Part shown: positions 46,025 to 54,328 of the stretch, piece after piece | Layout: each line of letters opens with the position of its first letter | Position numbering within the stretch: the first letter of the stretch is position 1 | Assembly (NCBI GenBank): GCA_947500575.1 | Contig: CANMSI010000001.1 | Location: 124,001-188,000, forward strand | Source of the DNA: an uncultured Flavobacteriaceae bacterium | GTDB taxonomy: Bacteria; Bacteroidota; Bacteroidia; Flavobacteriales; Flavobacteriaceae | DNA: 64,000 nt | Reading direction: 5' to 3' | Position numbers and translations under genes: made by a program | The notes under the pieces: generated by a model | What the model was told of the DNA's origin: nothing | Seen by the model: the letters and a program-made list of their open reading frames with translations, nothing else | Databases searched by the model: none

Positions 46025-46621
46025 CTAGCTCTGTAAAAGTGAATGCATAGCTGCATATTGAAGTAGCATAATAGTCTTAGCATCTTTGATAACACCCGTC
46101 TGAATCATTTGCAAGGCATCTTTAAAGGGATATTCCAAGACTTCTATATTTTCAGATTCGTCTGCTGCTCCGCCACCTTCACTTAATCGCATTCTGTCCT
46201 CGTAGGCACCTACAAAAAAGTACAAAATCTCCGTAACAGATCCGGGAGACATATACGCTTCTAGCACTTTCTCTACTTCACGGATATGGTAACCAGTCTC
46301 TTCCTCTACTTCTTTTTTTATACAATCTTCGGGATGGTCACCATCTAAAAGACCTGCACAGGCTTCAATCATCATGCCTGTAGTATTCCCATTTAAATAG
46401 GTAGGCATTCTGAACTGTCTTGTGAGGACTACTGTTTGTTTTTCCTTATTATACAATAAAATTGCAGCACCATTACCTCTATCGTAGGCTTCTCTTACTT
46501 GGGTTTCCCATGCACCATCTTCTTTTTGATAGTCAAAAGTAACTTTGTTAAGTGTATACCAATGATCTGATAATATTTCTTTTTTTATATTTTTTACACT
46601 TCCTTTTTTCAACGCTATCAA
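46025..46621 (-). CDS. nudK: NudK-type NUDIX pyrophosphatase
   Basis: A 198-residue NUDIX hydrolase closely resembling GDP-mannose pyrophosphatase NudK: FRMPTYLNGNTTGMMIEACAG, the box AGLLDGDHPEDCIKKEVEEE and then TGYHI, and AYMSPGSVTEILYFFVGAY. It would split GDP-mannose, or ADP-ribose, into a monophosphate and sugar phosphate with Mg. Cytoplasmic. It lies 40 bases downstream of the DUF2461 gene on the same strand. Confidence 0.9.
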   Translation of the reverse strand: MIALKKGSVKNIKKEILSDHWYTLNKVTFDYQKEDGAWETQVREAYDRGNGAAILLYNKEKQTVVLTRQFRMPTYLNGNTTGMMIEACAGLLDGDHPEDCIKKEVEEETGYHIREVEKVLEAYMSPGSVTEILYFFVGAYEDRMRLSEGGGAADESENIEVLEYPFKDALQMIQTGVIKDAKTIMLLQYAAMHSLLQS

Positions 46622-46661
46622 TTAAGAGGTTTATATTTTATGCTGTGCTTTGGTTACTTGT

Positions 46662-47315
46662 CTATACGGTAACTGCTTTGTTTAAATACCTTCTAAAAGG
46701 TAACATTTCTTTGTATACCTGTATGAGGTGGTCTTCAAAAGTGTCTAGAAAAACTACCTCATCAGGAAAAATATGCATCACTGCGAATGTTTTAAGCTGA
46801 AGTAAGTCTATATGCGGATGATCCATAGAGAAACCTTTAGGGGCCTTAACTAAATGCTGATCCTCTACTAAATCACCAAAAGTGTCCTTAAATGATTTTT
46901 TATAGAGTATTTCCTTAAGGACCTCCCCATCATAATCGATGGCATCTCTAATACTCCTGAGTGTTTTGGGGTTTGGACGCCAAAACCCTCCAGCGAACAT
47001 GTTTCGTTCTAATCCAAACTGCACATAGAAATCGCCCGTGTTTGGTGCCTTATCCAATCCTGCTCCGAAGTGATCCTTGTAAATAGGTTTATTGGGATGA
47101 AACATCAAATTATTGTTGATTCTGTTAATTCCTTTTTTACCTGGTGTGGCATAATACTCATCATCAATACCCGCTAAGGTATGATCCATTTTATCGAGCC
47201 ATTTGATATAGGAATCCCGAACGGCTTTATACCGTTTTCGATGTTTATCCATCCAGTCTTTGGAATTGTTCTGTTCCAAATCTCGGAGAAAACTATACAT
47301 TTCTTTAAAATTCAT
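46662..47315 (-). CDS. DUF2461 family protein
   Basis: A 217-residue soluble protein of the DUF2461 family: the start FLRDLEQNNSKDWMDKHR and the middle GINRINNNLMFHPNKPIYKDH and FYVQFGLERNMFAGGFWRPN are its hallmarks. The function is unknown. It lies between the AIM24-like gene (46 bases) and the nudK gene, all on the minus strand. Confidence 0.9.
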   Translation of the reverse strand: MNFKEMYSFLRDLEQNNSKDWMDKHRKRYKAVRDSYIKWLDKMDHTLAGIDDEYYATPGKKGINRINNNLMFHPNKPIYKDHFGAGLDKAPNTGDFYVQFGLERNMFAGGFWRPNPKTLRSIRDAIDYDGEVLKEILYKKSFKDTFGDLVEDQHLVKAPKGFSMDHPHIDLLQLKTFAVMHIFPDEVVFLDTFEDHLIQVYKEMLPFRRYLNKAVTV

Positions 47316-47361
47316 AAGAAATTAACTGTTGCATTTTTGAATTGGATGAAATTAAATTTGA

Positions 47362-48159
47362 TTAAAAGTTGTTATCCCCATCCAATAGATCTCCGATTCC
47401 GCCTAATAAACTGCCTTCGCCTTTGCTTTTGCCTCCTCTTGGAATGGAAGCCAAAACTCTGCCAGCCAATCTGCTAAAGGGCAAGGATTGGATATATACC
47501 GTTCCGGGCCCTTTTAAGGATGCAAAGAAAAGTCCTTCACCCCCAAAAATGGTGTTTTTAATACCTCCAACAAATTCAATATCATAATCTATATTTTGTG
47601 TAAACCCAATAATACAGCCTGTATCTACCTTTAATACTTCTCCTGCTGCTAATACTTTTTTAGCCGTAGTACCACCAGCGTGTACAAATGCCATTCCATC
47701 TCCTTCTAATTTTTGCATAATAAAACCTTCACCGCCAAAGAGGCCTCTTCCTAAGCGCTTGGAAAATTCTATACCAACAGATACGCCTTTGGCTGCACAT
47801 AAAAAGGCGTCTTTCTGACAAATAAACTTCCCGTTATTTTCTGATAGATCTATAGGAATAATTTTTCCAGGGTAAGGAGATGCAAAGCTCAATTTCTTCT
47901 TCCCACCTTGCTCGTTCAAAAAAGCGGTCATAAAAAGACTTTCTCCAGTTAGTACTCGTTTCCCTGCAGAAAAAATCTTTCCCAAGATGCCTTTCTCTTG
48001 GTTGGAACCATCTCCAAAGATGGTGTCCATTTTAATACCAGTATCCATCATCATAAAGCTACCTGCTTCTGCCACCACAGCTTCTTGCGGGTCTAACTCT
48101 ATTTCTACATACTGCATTTCTTCTCCGTAAATTTTGTAATCAATTTCGTGTGCGTTCAT
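47362..48159 (-). CDS. AIM24 / TIGR00266 family protein
   Basis: A 265-residue protein of the TIGR00266/AIM24 family, a beta-rich fold with three repeated sheets. Features: [53 protein letters not shown] and the C-terminal [19 protein letters not shown] bacterial function is not established; the mitochondrial relative AIM24 is linked to inner-membrane organisation. The Gly-rich tail ([18 protein letters not shown]) is common. It is preceded by the DUF4442 gene with a 63-base gap. Confidence 0.9.
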   Translation of the reverse strand: MNAHEIDYKIYGEEMQYVEIELDPQEAVVAEAGSFMMMDTGIKMDTIFGDGSNQEKGILGKIFSAGKRVLTGESLFMTAFLNEQGGKKKLSFASPYPGKIIPIDLSENNGKFICQKDAFLCAAKGVSVGIEFSKRLGRGLFGGEGFIMQKLEGDGMAFVHAGGTTAKKVLAAGEVLKVDTGCIIGFTQNIDYDIEFVGGIKNTIFGGEGLFFASLKGPGTVYIQSLPFSRLAGRVLASIPRGGKSKGEGSLLGGIGDLLDGDNNF

Positions 48160-48222
48160 TTTGAATGTGTTTTTTGTTGATGTTCATTAGTTGGAAGATC
48201 CAAGAAGTTGTTACACTATTTT

Positions 48223-48678
48223 TCAGCTCTTCACTTTTAAGGTCCATTCAAACTTAAAAGTAGAGACCACTACTCCATCCGTATTTACACCAACAGATTT
48301 CATCCAAATAGTTTGCCCTTCCCCAGAAGCAATGGTAGCACTGATCGCATCTTGTATTAAATGACCATCTTCACAGGTAAAGGTGATACGGCCTGTGGCT
48401 TTTTTAGAAAAATTTGCTGTATTGTTGGCCACCAGCATGGAGATTCGCTTCCCACTTTTTCTAATTTGATCAGTGACCATAATACCCGTTGCCAACTCCG
48501 CCGCCATTCCTTGTACTGCCCAGAACATCGATTTAAATGGATTCTGATTTATCCAACGATGCTTTACGGTGGTAATCGCTTTTTGTTCATCCATATGCTT
48601 TAAGCGTACTCCGCACCACCATGCAGAAGGAAGTTTAAAAAAAAGAAAGGTATTGATTTTACTTGGAGATGTAGACAT
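48223..48678 (-). CDS. DUF4442 hotdog-fold protein
   Basis: A 151-residue protein of the DUF4442 family (hotdog fold as in thioesterases): KLPSAWWCGVRLKHMDEQKA, then HRWINQNPFKSMFWAVQGM, AAELATGIMV and MLVANNTANFSKKATGRITF. It may act as an acyl-CoA thioesterase or as a lipid-binding protein. No signal peptide. It starts the minus-strand run that continues with AIM24-like, DUF2461 and nudK. Confidence 0.88.
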   Translation of the reverse strand: MSTSPSKINTFLFFKLPSAWWCGVRLKHMDEQKAITTVKHRWINQNPFKSMFWAVQGMAAELATGIMVTDQIRKSGKRISMLVANNTANFSKKATGRITFTCEDGHLIQDAISATIASGEGQTIWMKSVGVNTDGVVVSTFKFEWTLKVKS

Positions 48679-48783
48679 AGTGCTTGTTTATGAAGTACTA
48701 AAAGTATTGAAAAAAGAGATAGGATAAACGATCGATCACTAAGATTTGATTTGTTAAAATTATGTTAATATTTAGTACTATGT

Positions 48784-48816
48784 TTTGCATAATACCTTTT
48801 TTTAACCATATATTTG
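48784..48816 (+). promoter_or_regulatory. Promoter of the DUF4870 operon
   Basis: TTTG (48784-48787), then 21 bases, then TATATTTG (48809-48816), a full match to the Bacteroidota consensus TAnnTTTG. The following leader to ATG 48895 is about 70 bases. This is the clearest promoter in the window. Confidence 0.6.
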
Positions 48817-48894
48817 CATAGTAAGATATTAGGTTATTCATCTTATCAATCAATTTCATCATCAAAAAACAGGCAACTTATTAAAAGTACAACC

Positions 48895-49377
48895 ATGACA
48901 GAAACATTAACAAAACACGAAAGAAACCTTGCAGCATTGATACATGCTTCTACCTTTTCTAGGTTTTTTATTCCATTAGGGCAGTTCATAGTGCCTCTTG
49001 TGCTGTGGACAGCAAACAAAAAAGAACATGCGTTTGTAGATTATAATGGGAAACAAGCATTGAACTTTCAAATCAGTATGTTGATTTATTCCTTAATTCT
49101 TGGTGCAATTTCCATACCCTTCTTTTTAGGTTTTTTTCCAAACTTATTTGATGGAGGGCACCATGGCTTTATCGACTTTAGCAATTTTAACGGTATCAAT
49201 ATTAATTTTGATAGTGACGATTTTTGGTTCGGTTCTTTTCTTTGGCCACTTGGAATCACTGGACTCTTACAGGGATCCCTTTTTGTTATTAATGTAGTAT
49301 ATACCATTTTAGCTACGATACGCACTAATGAAGGGCAAACCTTTAAATATCCACTTACTATTAATCTTATAAAGTAA
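48895..49377 (+). CDS. DUF4870 membrane protein
   Basis: A 160-residue protein of the DUF4870 family: the start ETLTKHERNLAALIHASTFS, then FIPLGQFIVPLVLWTANKKE, HAFVDYNGKQALNFQIS, and three membrane helices. The ATG at 48895 begins the family motif. Its stop overlaps the next gene's start as TAATG. The family is widespread and uncharacterised, often near PspC and phage-shock-like genes, as here. Confidence 0.87.
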   Translation: MTETLTKHERNLAALIHASTFSRFFIPLGQFIVPLVLWTANKKEHAFVDYNGKQALNFQISMLIYSLILGAISIPFFLGFFPNLFDGGHHGFIDFSNFNGININFDSDDFWFGSFLWPLGITGLLQGSLFVINVVYTILATIRTNEGQTFKYPLTINLIK

Positions 49378-50327
49378 TGAAGTACGCGCTATACATATCA
49401 ATATGCTTTGCTTTTTCTTATGGAAGCCTTGGTTACGGACAAGTAGCTAAAAATTCTTCTGTATTTATGGAATTAAAGGCGAAAGACAGTCTATTGTTTC
49501 AATTGGGGTATAACCAAGTAGATACGGCGCAAGTAGCCGCCTTAACTGGCGAAGACTTTGAATTTTATCACGATAAAGGAGGTATTACCAACTCAAAAGG
49601 AGCTATGGTAACTTCAATGGGATCTTTAGGGTCCATGTCCTATAAAGCAACGAGAGAACTAAAAGAGGGTAGTTTAGAAGTATACCCCCTAAAAAACAAA
49701 GCTGTTTTATATGCAGCTATTCAAACTGGAGAGCATCAGTTCTGGGCCGATTATGAGGGAAAGGAAAAATTTGTTTCTAGTACGGCAAAATTTGTGACAC
49801 TCTGGACATTGGAGGAAGGCGATTGGAAAATGAAGAGAGTATTGAGTTTTGACCATCAGGTCCCTAATGAAAGTGATCCACATATAGAAATGACCAAAGA
49901 ACTGGCAATACAATTAAAAGAAAAAGATCAGCAATTATTTAATGCTGCCTTTAATACCTGTTCACCAGACGTCTTAGAAGCATTGTTCACGGAAGATTTT
50001 GAATTTTATCATGATAAAGGAGGATTAACCAAAGGAAGAAATGCATTTTTAGACCCTATGCGAAGCGAATGTGCCAATAGAGATATGCAGCAACCACAAC
50101 CCTCCAAAAGAATCCTAGTTCCGAATAGTTTGACAGTATATCCACTATTTGAAAATGGAGCACTCTATGGAGCAATTCAAATGGGGGTACACAAATTTGC
50201 TTCCTTAAATGCAGAAGGAAACTATGTCGATGGAGATATTGCAAAATTCCTTCATCTATGGTTAAAGATCGATGGGGAATGGAAAATAAAAAGAGAATTG
50301 AGTTACGATCATCAATTACAACAATAA
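49377..50327 (+). CDS. Duplicated NTF2-like (DUF4440-type) exported protein
   Basis: A 316-residue exported protein; a leader of about 21 residues ends near YGSLGYGQ. The sequence consists of two copies of one module: EDFEFYHDKGGITNSKGAMV and EDFEFYHDKGGLTKGRNAF; LEVYPLKNKAVLYAAIQTG and LTVYPLFENGALYGAIQMG; KFVTLWTLEEGDWKMKRVLSF and KFLHLWLKIDGEWKIKRELSY. It resembles NTF2-like DUF4440 proteins, which use such a cone for small molecules. The ligand is unknown. Coupled to the DUF4870 gene by TAATG. Confidence 0.83.
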   Translation: MKYALYISICFAFSYGSLGYGQVAKNSSVFMELKAKDSLLFQLGYNQVDTAQVAALTGEDFEFYHDKGGITNSKGAMVTSMGSLGSMSYKATRELKEGSLEVYPLKNKAVLYAAIQTGEHQFWADYEGKEKFVSSTAKFVTLWTLEEGDWKMKRVLSFDHQVPNESDPHIEMTKELAIQLKEKDQQLFNAAFNTCSPDVLEALFTEDFEFYHDKGGLTKGRNAFLDPMRSECANRDMQQPQPSKRILVPNSLTVYPLFENGALYGAIQMGVHKFASLNAEGNYVDGDIAKFLHLWLKIDGEWKIKRELSYDHQLQQ

Positions 50328-50333
50328 TAATAG

Positions 50334-50408
50334 ACAGGTATTCATCACACCTGTTGGAGTTTAATCATTAATCAATATAAATCACAGGAGTTTATTCATC
50401 AAATCAAT
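50334..50408. repeat. Inverted and direct repeats upstream of the PadR gene
   Basis: An inverted repeat ACAGGT-N9-ACCTGT (50334-50354) is followed by two similar 21/22-base sequences, GGAGTTTAATCATTAATCAA (50356-50376) and GGAGTTTATTCATCAAATCA (50387-50408), both ending in T after the shown part. Their starts are 31 bases apart, three helical turns. This could be an operator for PadR or another regulator; there is no T-run that would make the hairpin a terminator. Confidence 0.4.
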
Positions 50409-50514
50409 CGTCTAATGATCATCAAAAACGAACCCTCATGTTATGGAGAAAATCATTCCAAAGAAACTGAAATCCTCGAAAACTTCGGGGCCTCAAAAAA
50501 AGAATAAGGATATT

Positions 50515-50844
50515 ATGAATATAGAAAACACAAAAGCACAAATGCGCAAAGGGGTTTTGGAATATTGCATACTCTCTATCCTAAATGGAGAAGATAAGTA
50601 TGCATCTGAAATTCTAAGCACCTTAAAAGATGCCAAAATGCTGGTGGTGGAAGGGACCATTTATCCCTTATTAACCCGACTTAAAAATGCCGGATTATTG
50701 AATTATCGCTGGGAAGAATCTACTTCCGGCCCACCACGCAAGTATTACACGCTCACTGAAACTGGGAAGTTGTTCTTAAAAGAACTTAATACTACCTGGG
50801 ATGAATTAAGAAATGCCGTGAATTTGGTAACCAACACTAAATAA
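50515..50844 (+). CDS. PadR family transcriptional regulator
   Basis: A 109-residue winged-helix protein of the short PadR class: AQMRKGVLEYCILSILNGED, KYASEILSTLKDAKMLVVEG, TIYPLLTRLKNAGLLNY and GPPRKYYTLTETGK are all hallmarks. The ATG at 50515 fits; an upstream in-frame ATG (50443) would add 24 basic, unrelated residues. It lies 10 bases before the PspC gene, the standard pairing in flavobacteria, and probably represses its own operon in response to a small molecule or envelope signal. Confidence 0.93.
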   Translation: MNIENTKAQMRKGVLEYCILSILNGEDKYASEILSTLKDAKMLVVEGTIYPLLTRLKNAGLLNYRWEESTSGPPRKYYTLTETGKLFLKELNTTWDELRNAVNLVTNTK

Positions 50845-50854
50845 GAATCAAGAA

Positions 50855-52588
50855 ATGAACAAGACAGTAAACATAAATCTCGCAAATACCTTCTTCCACA
50901 TAGATGAAGAAGCGTATGCAAAATTAAGACGCTATCTAGAATCCATCAAACGGTCTTTTGCCAATACCAAAGGAAGTGATGAGATCTTAATGGACATTGA
51001 AGCTAGAGTAGCAGAACTATTTCAAGAAAAAATGGAGAATGATCGCCAGGTTATTACCCAAAAAGAAGTAGATGAAGTAATCACCATCATGGGACAACCA
51101 GAAGATTATATGGTGGATGAAGATATTTTTGAAGACGAACCAAGATCAAAATCTACTGCAAGTAGCAGGGTTAAAAAATTATACCGCGATATAAATCAAA
51201 AATATATTGCAGGGGTATCTTCAGGATTAGGCCATTACTTTGGTATTGATCCTTTATGGATTAGGCTCTTATGGATTGTACTTACTTTAGGTTCTGGTGG
51301 AGGATTTATCTTTATCTATATTCTTTTATGGATTTTAATTCCAGAGGCTACCACTACAGCGCAAAAACTAGATATGCGTGGGGAAGAAGTAAACATTAGC
51401 AATATAGAGCGCAAAGTAAAAGAAGGTATTGACGACGTTACCGAAAGGGTGAAAAATGCCGATTATGATGCTATGGGTAATAAGGTTAAAGATAGCGGTA
51501 AATCCTTCTTTGATGCTTTGGGAGATATTATTATGTTCCTCTTTAAAGTATTTGGGAAATTTATCGGTGTATTACTGATCATTATCGGGGCATCTACCCT
51601 TATAGGCCTCTTCATTGGTATGTTTACGGTTGGGGTCTTAGACGTAGTTCATTTACCTGGCTTTGATATCTACGAATTAGTAGACAATACAGGTATTCCT
51701 ATTTGGCTTGTATCACTATTAGGGTTCTTTGCAGTAGGAATTCCTTTCTTTTTCTTACTATATCTGGGGTTAAAAATCGTAGTTAACAATCTCAAATCCA
51801 TTGGCCTTATTGCCAAGTTAAGCCTTTTGGGACTATGGCTGATATCTATTATCACCTTAACGGTATTTGGTGTTAGAAATGGAATAGCACACTCCTCTAC
51901 TGGTAGTGTCTCTACAAAAGAAGTATTGTATGTACAAAAAATGGATACCATACAGATTTCAACTGCTTCCACAGAGCTCTATGACAACCAAGAAAATATT
52001 CATATTGGGCGTCTAAAAGTACGATATGATGAGGATGGGAATAGGCTTTTACTTTCTGACGATGTGCGTTTTAACATTAAACGAACAAAAGACTCAGTTG
52101 CATCTATTAAAATAAGGAAAGATGCAGATGGCAGTACATACGAAAATGCAAGAGAGCGTGCCAGAAAAATAGAGTATGCCTATGCTATAGAGGAGAATAA
52201 TATAATCTTGAACGATTTTCTAACCACAGCAATCTCCAATAAGGCAATGGACCAACAAATTCATATTACGCTTTACATCCCAGAGAATACAGTTATCAAG
52301 TTTTCAGAAGATGCGAGTCGTCATTTAGGTTGGGGTACTGATTTTGATCGCGATTTTTTTAGAAACGAACGTGCAGATTACTTATGGAAAATTGAAGATA
52401 GTGATGAATTAAAATGCTTAGATTGCCCCGAAGAGGACGATGAAGATTCTTTTAATTCGGATGATGATGAAGGACATCTTATTATCAATGAGGACGGAGT
52501 GGACATTGATTTACAGAACGAAGATGGCTCTTTTAAAGTAAAGATTAACGAAGATGGCGTAAAGGTAAAAGCAGACGACAATAATTGA
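50855..52588 (+). CDS. PspC domain membrane protein
   Basis: A 577-residue protein. Residues 1-90 form a helical region (FFHIDEEAYAKLRRYLESIK, then DIEARVAELFQEKM), then the PspC domain (residues 108-165: KLYRDINQKYIAGVSSGLGH, IDPLWIRLLWIVLTLGSGGG). Further membrane helices follow (about residues 220-350), and a periplasmic or cytoplasmic C-terminus with GIN-like adhesin character and an acidic tail with repeats (IINEDGVDIDLQNEDGS). PspC belongs to the phage-shock envelope response; here PspA and PspB are absent. It is followed by a hairpin terminator. Confidence 0.9.
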   Translation: MNKTVNINLANTFFHIDEEAYAKLRRYLESIKRSFANTKGSDEILMDIEARVAELFQEKMENDRQVITQKEVDEVITIMGQPEDYMVDEDIFEDEPRSKSTASSRVKKLYRDINQKYIAGVSSGLGHYFGIDPLWIRLLWIVLTLGSGGGFIFIYILLWILIPEATTTAQKLDMRGEEVNISNIERKVKEGIDDVTERVKNADYDAMGNKVKDSGKSFFDALGDIIMFLFKVFGKFIGVLLIIIGASTLIGLFIGMFTVGVLDVVHLPGFDIYELVDNTGIPIWLVSLLGFFAVGIPFFFLLYLGLKIVVNNLKSIGLIAKLSLLGLWLISIITLTVFGVRNGIAHSSTGSVSTKEVLYVQKMDTIQISTASTELYDNQENIHIGRLKVRYDEDGNRLLLSDDVRFNIKRTKDSVASIKIRKDADGSTYENARERARKIEYAYAIEENNIILNDFLTTAISNKAMDQQIHITLYIPENTVIKFSEDASRHLGWGTDFDRDFFRNERADYLWKIEDSDELKCLDCPEEDDEDSFNSDDDEGHLIINEDGVDIDLQNEDGSFKVKINEDGVKVKADDNN

Positions 52589-52606
52589 GCAACAGTTCAT
52601 CCTAAA

Positions 52607-52627
52607 TAACTGACAACTCAGTTTTTT
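52607..52627 (+). terminator. Terminator after the PspC gene
   Basis: A 6-base stem AACTGA / TCAGTT with loop CAAC and six T, about 20 bases after the PspC stop. It ends the PadR-PspC transcript before the GIN genes. Confidence 0.6.
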
Positions 52628-52688
52628 AAACTAGAAAAGGAGCATTAAAATTTGGAATTTTACATCAATCAATTTATAACAATCAATC

Positions 52689-52707
52689 ATCGAAAATAAC
52701 TTTCGAT
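52689..52707 (+). other. Inverted repeat in the leader of the first GIN gene
   Basis: ATCGAAA-ATAAC-TTTCGAT, a perfect 7-base stem, 16 bases before the ATG at 52724. It could be a regulator site or leader hairpin of the GIN operon. The same core (ATCGAAA/TTTCGAT) recurs in the terminator downstream at 54251-54280. Confidence 0.35.
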
Positions 52708-52723
52708 ATCTAAAACAACAGTC

Positions 52724-53449
52724 ATGACAACACTAGCAAGAATCACAATTGGATTATTAATTGCGCTATTTTCCTCTTCCTGTGCTTTTGATCTCAACTT
52801 TGGAGATGGAAAAAAAGGAAACGGAATAGTAGCAGAAGAAAGTAGAGAAATTACAGAAGAGTTTACCGTAGTTTTAGCCTCTGAAGGCTTGGACGTATTT
52901 GTTTCTCAGGGTGCTGCATTTGACATTCGAGTAGAAGCGGATGAAAATATTATTGACCTAATTGGAACGGATATAGAAAATGGAAGATTACGCATCCATG
53001 CTATAGAAAATATAGGAAGAGCCACTAAGAAAATCTATGTTACATTGCCAGAAATTACCGCACTTGAAAGTTCTAGCGGTGCCGATCTAATAGTGCAAAA
53101 TGTTATTAAGGCCGATAAGATTAGTTTGGAAGCTTCTAGCGGATCGGATTTGAAAATAGAACTCATGGCTGATAAGGTAGATGCAGATGCCAGTAGTGGT
53201 GCAGACATTAGAATTACGGGCGAAGCCGCCACATTTATTGCCGATGCCAGCAGTGGTTCTGATATAAAAGCAAGAAATTTAATTACCAAAACTTGTACCG
53301 CTAATGCCAGTAGTGGTTCCGATATCAGTGTTCATGTTACCGAATCCCTTACAGCAGACGCTAGTAGTGGAGCAGATATTTCTTATTCTGGAGATGCCAG
53401 TGTAAAGAAAAATAAGTCTTCTTCTGGCAGTGTTCATCACAACGATTAA
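52724..53449 (+). CDS. Head-GIN domain lipoprotein 1 (DUF2807)
   Basis: A 241-residue lipoprotein (lipobox SSSC, residue 20). After FDLNFGDGKKGNG and the head-GIN start (EITEEFTVVLASEGLDVFVS), the DUF2807 right-handed beta-helix follows with seven Ser-Ser-Gly turns spaced about every 17-20 residues (SSSGADLIV, ASSGSDLKI, ASSGADIRI and so on). The GIN domain (adhesin-like) is usual in Bacteroidota envelope-stress or cell-surface operons, often with PspC. The first of two tandem paralogues, starting after a terminator. Confidence 0.9.
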   Translation: MTTLARITIGLLIALFSSSCAFDLNFGDGKKGNGIVAEESREITEEFTVVLASEGLDVFVSQGAAFDIRVEADENIIDLIGTDIENGRLRIHAIENIGRATKKIYVTLPEITALESSSGADLIVQNVIKADKISLEASSGSDLKIELMADKVDADASSGADIRITGEAATFIADASSGSDIKARNLITKTCTANASSGSDISVHVTESLTADASSGADISYSGDASVKKNKSSSGSVHHND

Positions 53450-53473
53450 ATTATAATTATTAAAATACATATT

Positions 53474-54196
53474 ATGACAGCAATAGCAAGATTTAGCATT
53501 GGGTTATTACTCATCATCTTTTCCTCTTCCTGTGCCTTTGATATTAATCTAGGGGACGGAAAAAAAGGAAATGGAGTGGTTGCCGAAGAAAATAGAGAAA
53601 TTACAGAAGAGTTTACCGTAGTAAGTGCCTCAGAAGGCGTTATGGTATATGTTACTCAGGCCAATGATTTTAATATTCGAGTAGAGGCTGATGAAAATGT
53701 TATTGACCTCATACGCACCGACATTAAAGACGGTAGATTGCGAATTCATACCAAAAAGAATATTGGTAACGCCACCAAAAAAGTATATGTATCCTTACCA
53801 GATATTACGGCTTTAAAAAGTAGTAGCGGCGCAAATATATTGGGAGAAAACGTCATCAAAAGTGAAAAATTGAGCATTGATGGCAGCAGTGGAGGCGTTT
53901 TTAAAGGAGAAATTGCCGTTTCTAAGGTCGAGGTAGATGCTAGCAGCGGTGCTTACTTAAATATTTCTGGAGAAGTAAATAGTGCATATATAGACGGAAG
54001 TAGTGGTGCAAACATAAAAGCTGCAAAGCTTGTATCCAAAACTTGTAATGCGGAGGCTAGTAGCGGTGCTAATGTAAGCATACACGTCTCACAATCATTA
54101 ACCGCAGATGCCAGTAGCGGCGCTAATATTTCGTATGCAGGAGATCCTGATGTACAAAAGAAAAAATCAGTATCTGGAAGCGTACATAAATACTAG
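53474..54196 (+). CDS. Head-GIN domain lipoprotein 2 (DUF2807, paralogue)
   Basis: A 240-residue lipoprotein closely like the preceding one (lipobox SSSC, then AFDINLGDGKKGNGVVAEEN), separated by 24 bases and clearly a tandem duplicate. The beta-helix again has Ser-Ser-Gly turns (SSSGANIL, GSSGGVFK, ASSGAYLN, GSSGANIK, ASSGANVS, ASSGANIS), but Asp following SSGS/SSGA in copy 1 is often Asn here, so ligand or adhesion properties may differ. A strong palindromic terminator follows. Confidence 0.9.
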   Translation: MTAIARFSIGLLLIIFSSSCAFDINLGDGKKGNGVVAEENREITEEFTVVSASEGVMVYVTQANDFNIRVEADENVIDLIRTDIKDGRLRIHTKKNIGNATKKVYVSLPDITALKSSSGANILGENVIKSEKLSIDGSSGGVFKGEIAVSKVEVDASSGAYLNISGEVNSAYIDGSSGANIKAAKLVSKTCNAEASSGANVSIHVSQSLTADASSGANISYAGDPDVQKKKSVSGSVHKY

Positions 54197-54250
54197 AGAA
54201 AAGCATTTTTACAAAAAGGTTATACCAACTAATGATAACCATCACAGTTT

Positions 54251-54280
54251 CAAAATCCATCGAAATTTCGATGGATTTTG
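54251..54280. terminator. Perfect palindromic terminator after the GIN genes
   Basis: A perfect 30-base palindrome with two 15-base arms, CAAAATCCATCGAAA and TTTCGATGGATTTTG, forming a long hairpin in either transcript. There is no long T-run, but the 3' arm ends TTTTG and is followed by ATTTT. Confidence 0.65.
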
Positions 54281-54328
54281 ATTTTCTCATCTCTTGGTTT
54301 TGGCTATCTTAGTTGCAAAGAACATCGA

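Noticed and set aside
46552-46800. Plus-strand frame of 82 codons across the nudK/DUF2461 gap
   Set aside because: It overlaps both genes antisense, has a phenylalanine-rich low-quality sequence and no start context.
53063-53425. Regular repeats of the Ser-Ser-Gly codons, looking like a DNA repeat array
   Set aside because: The DNA copies differ and the period follows the protein beta-helix turns, so this is a protein repeat, not a CRISPR or tandem DNA array.
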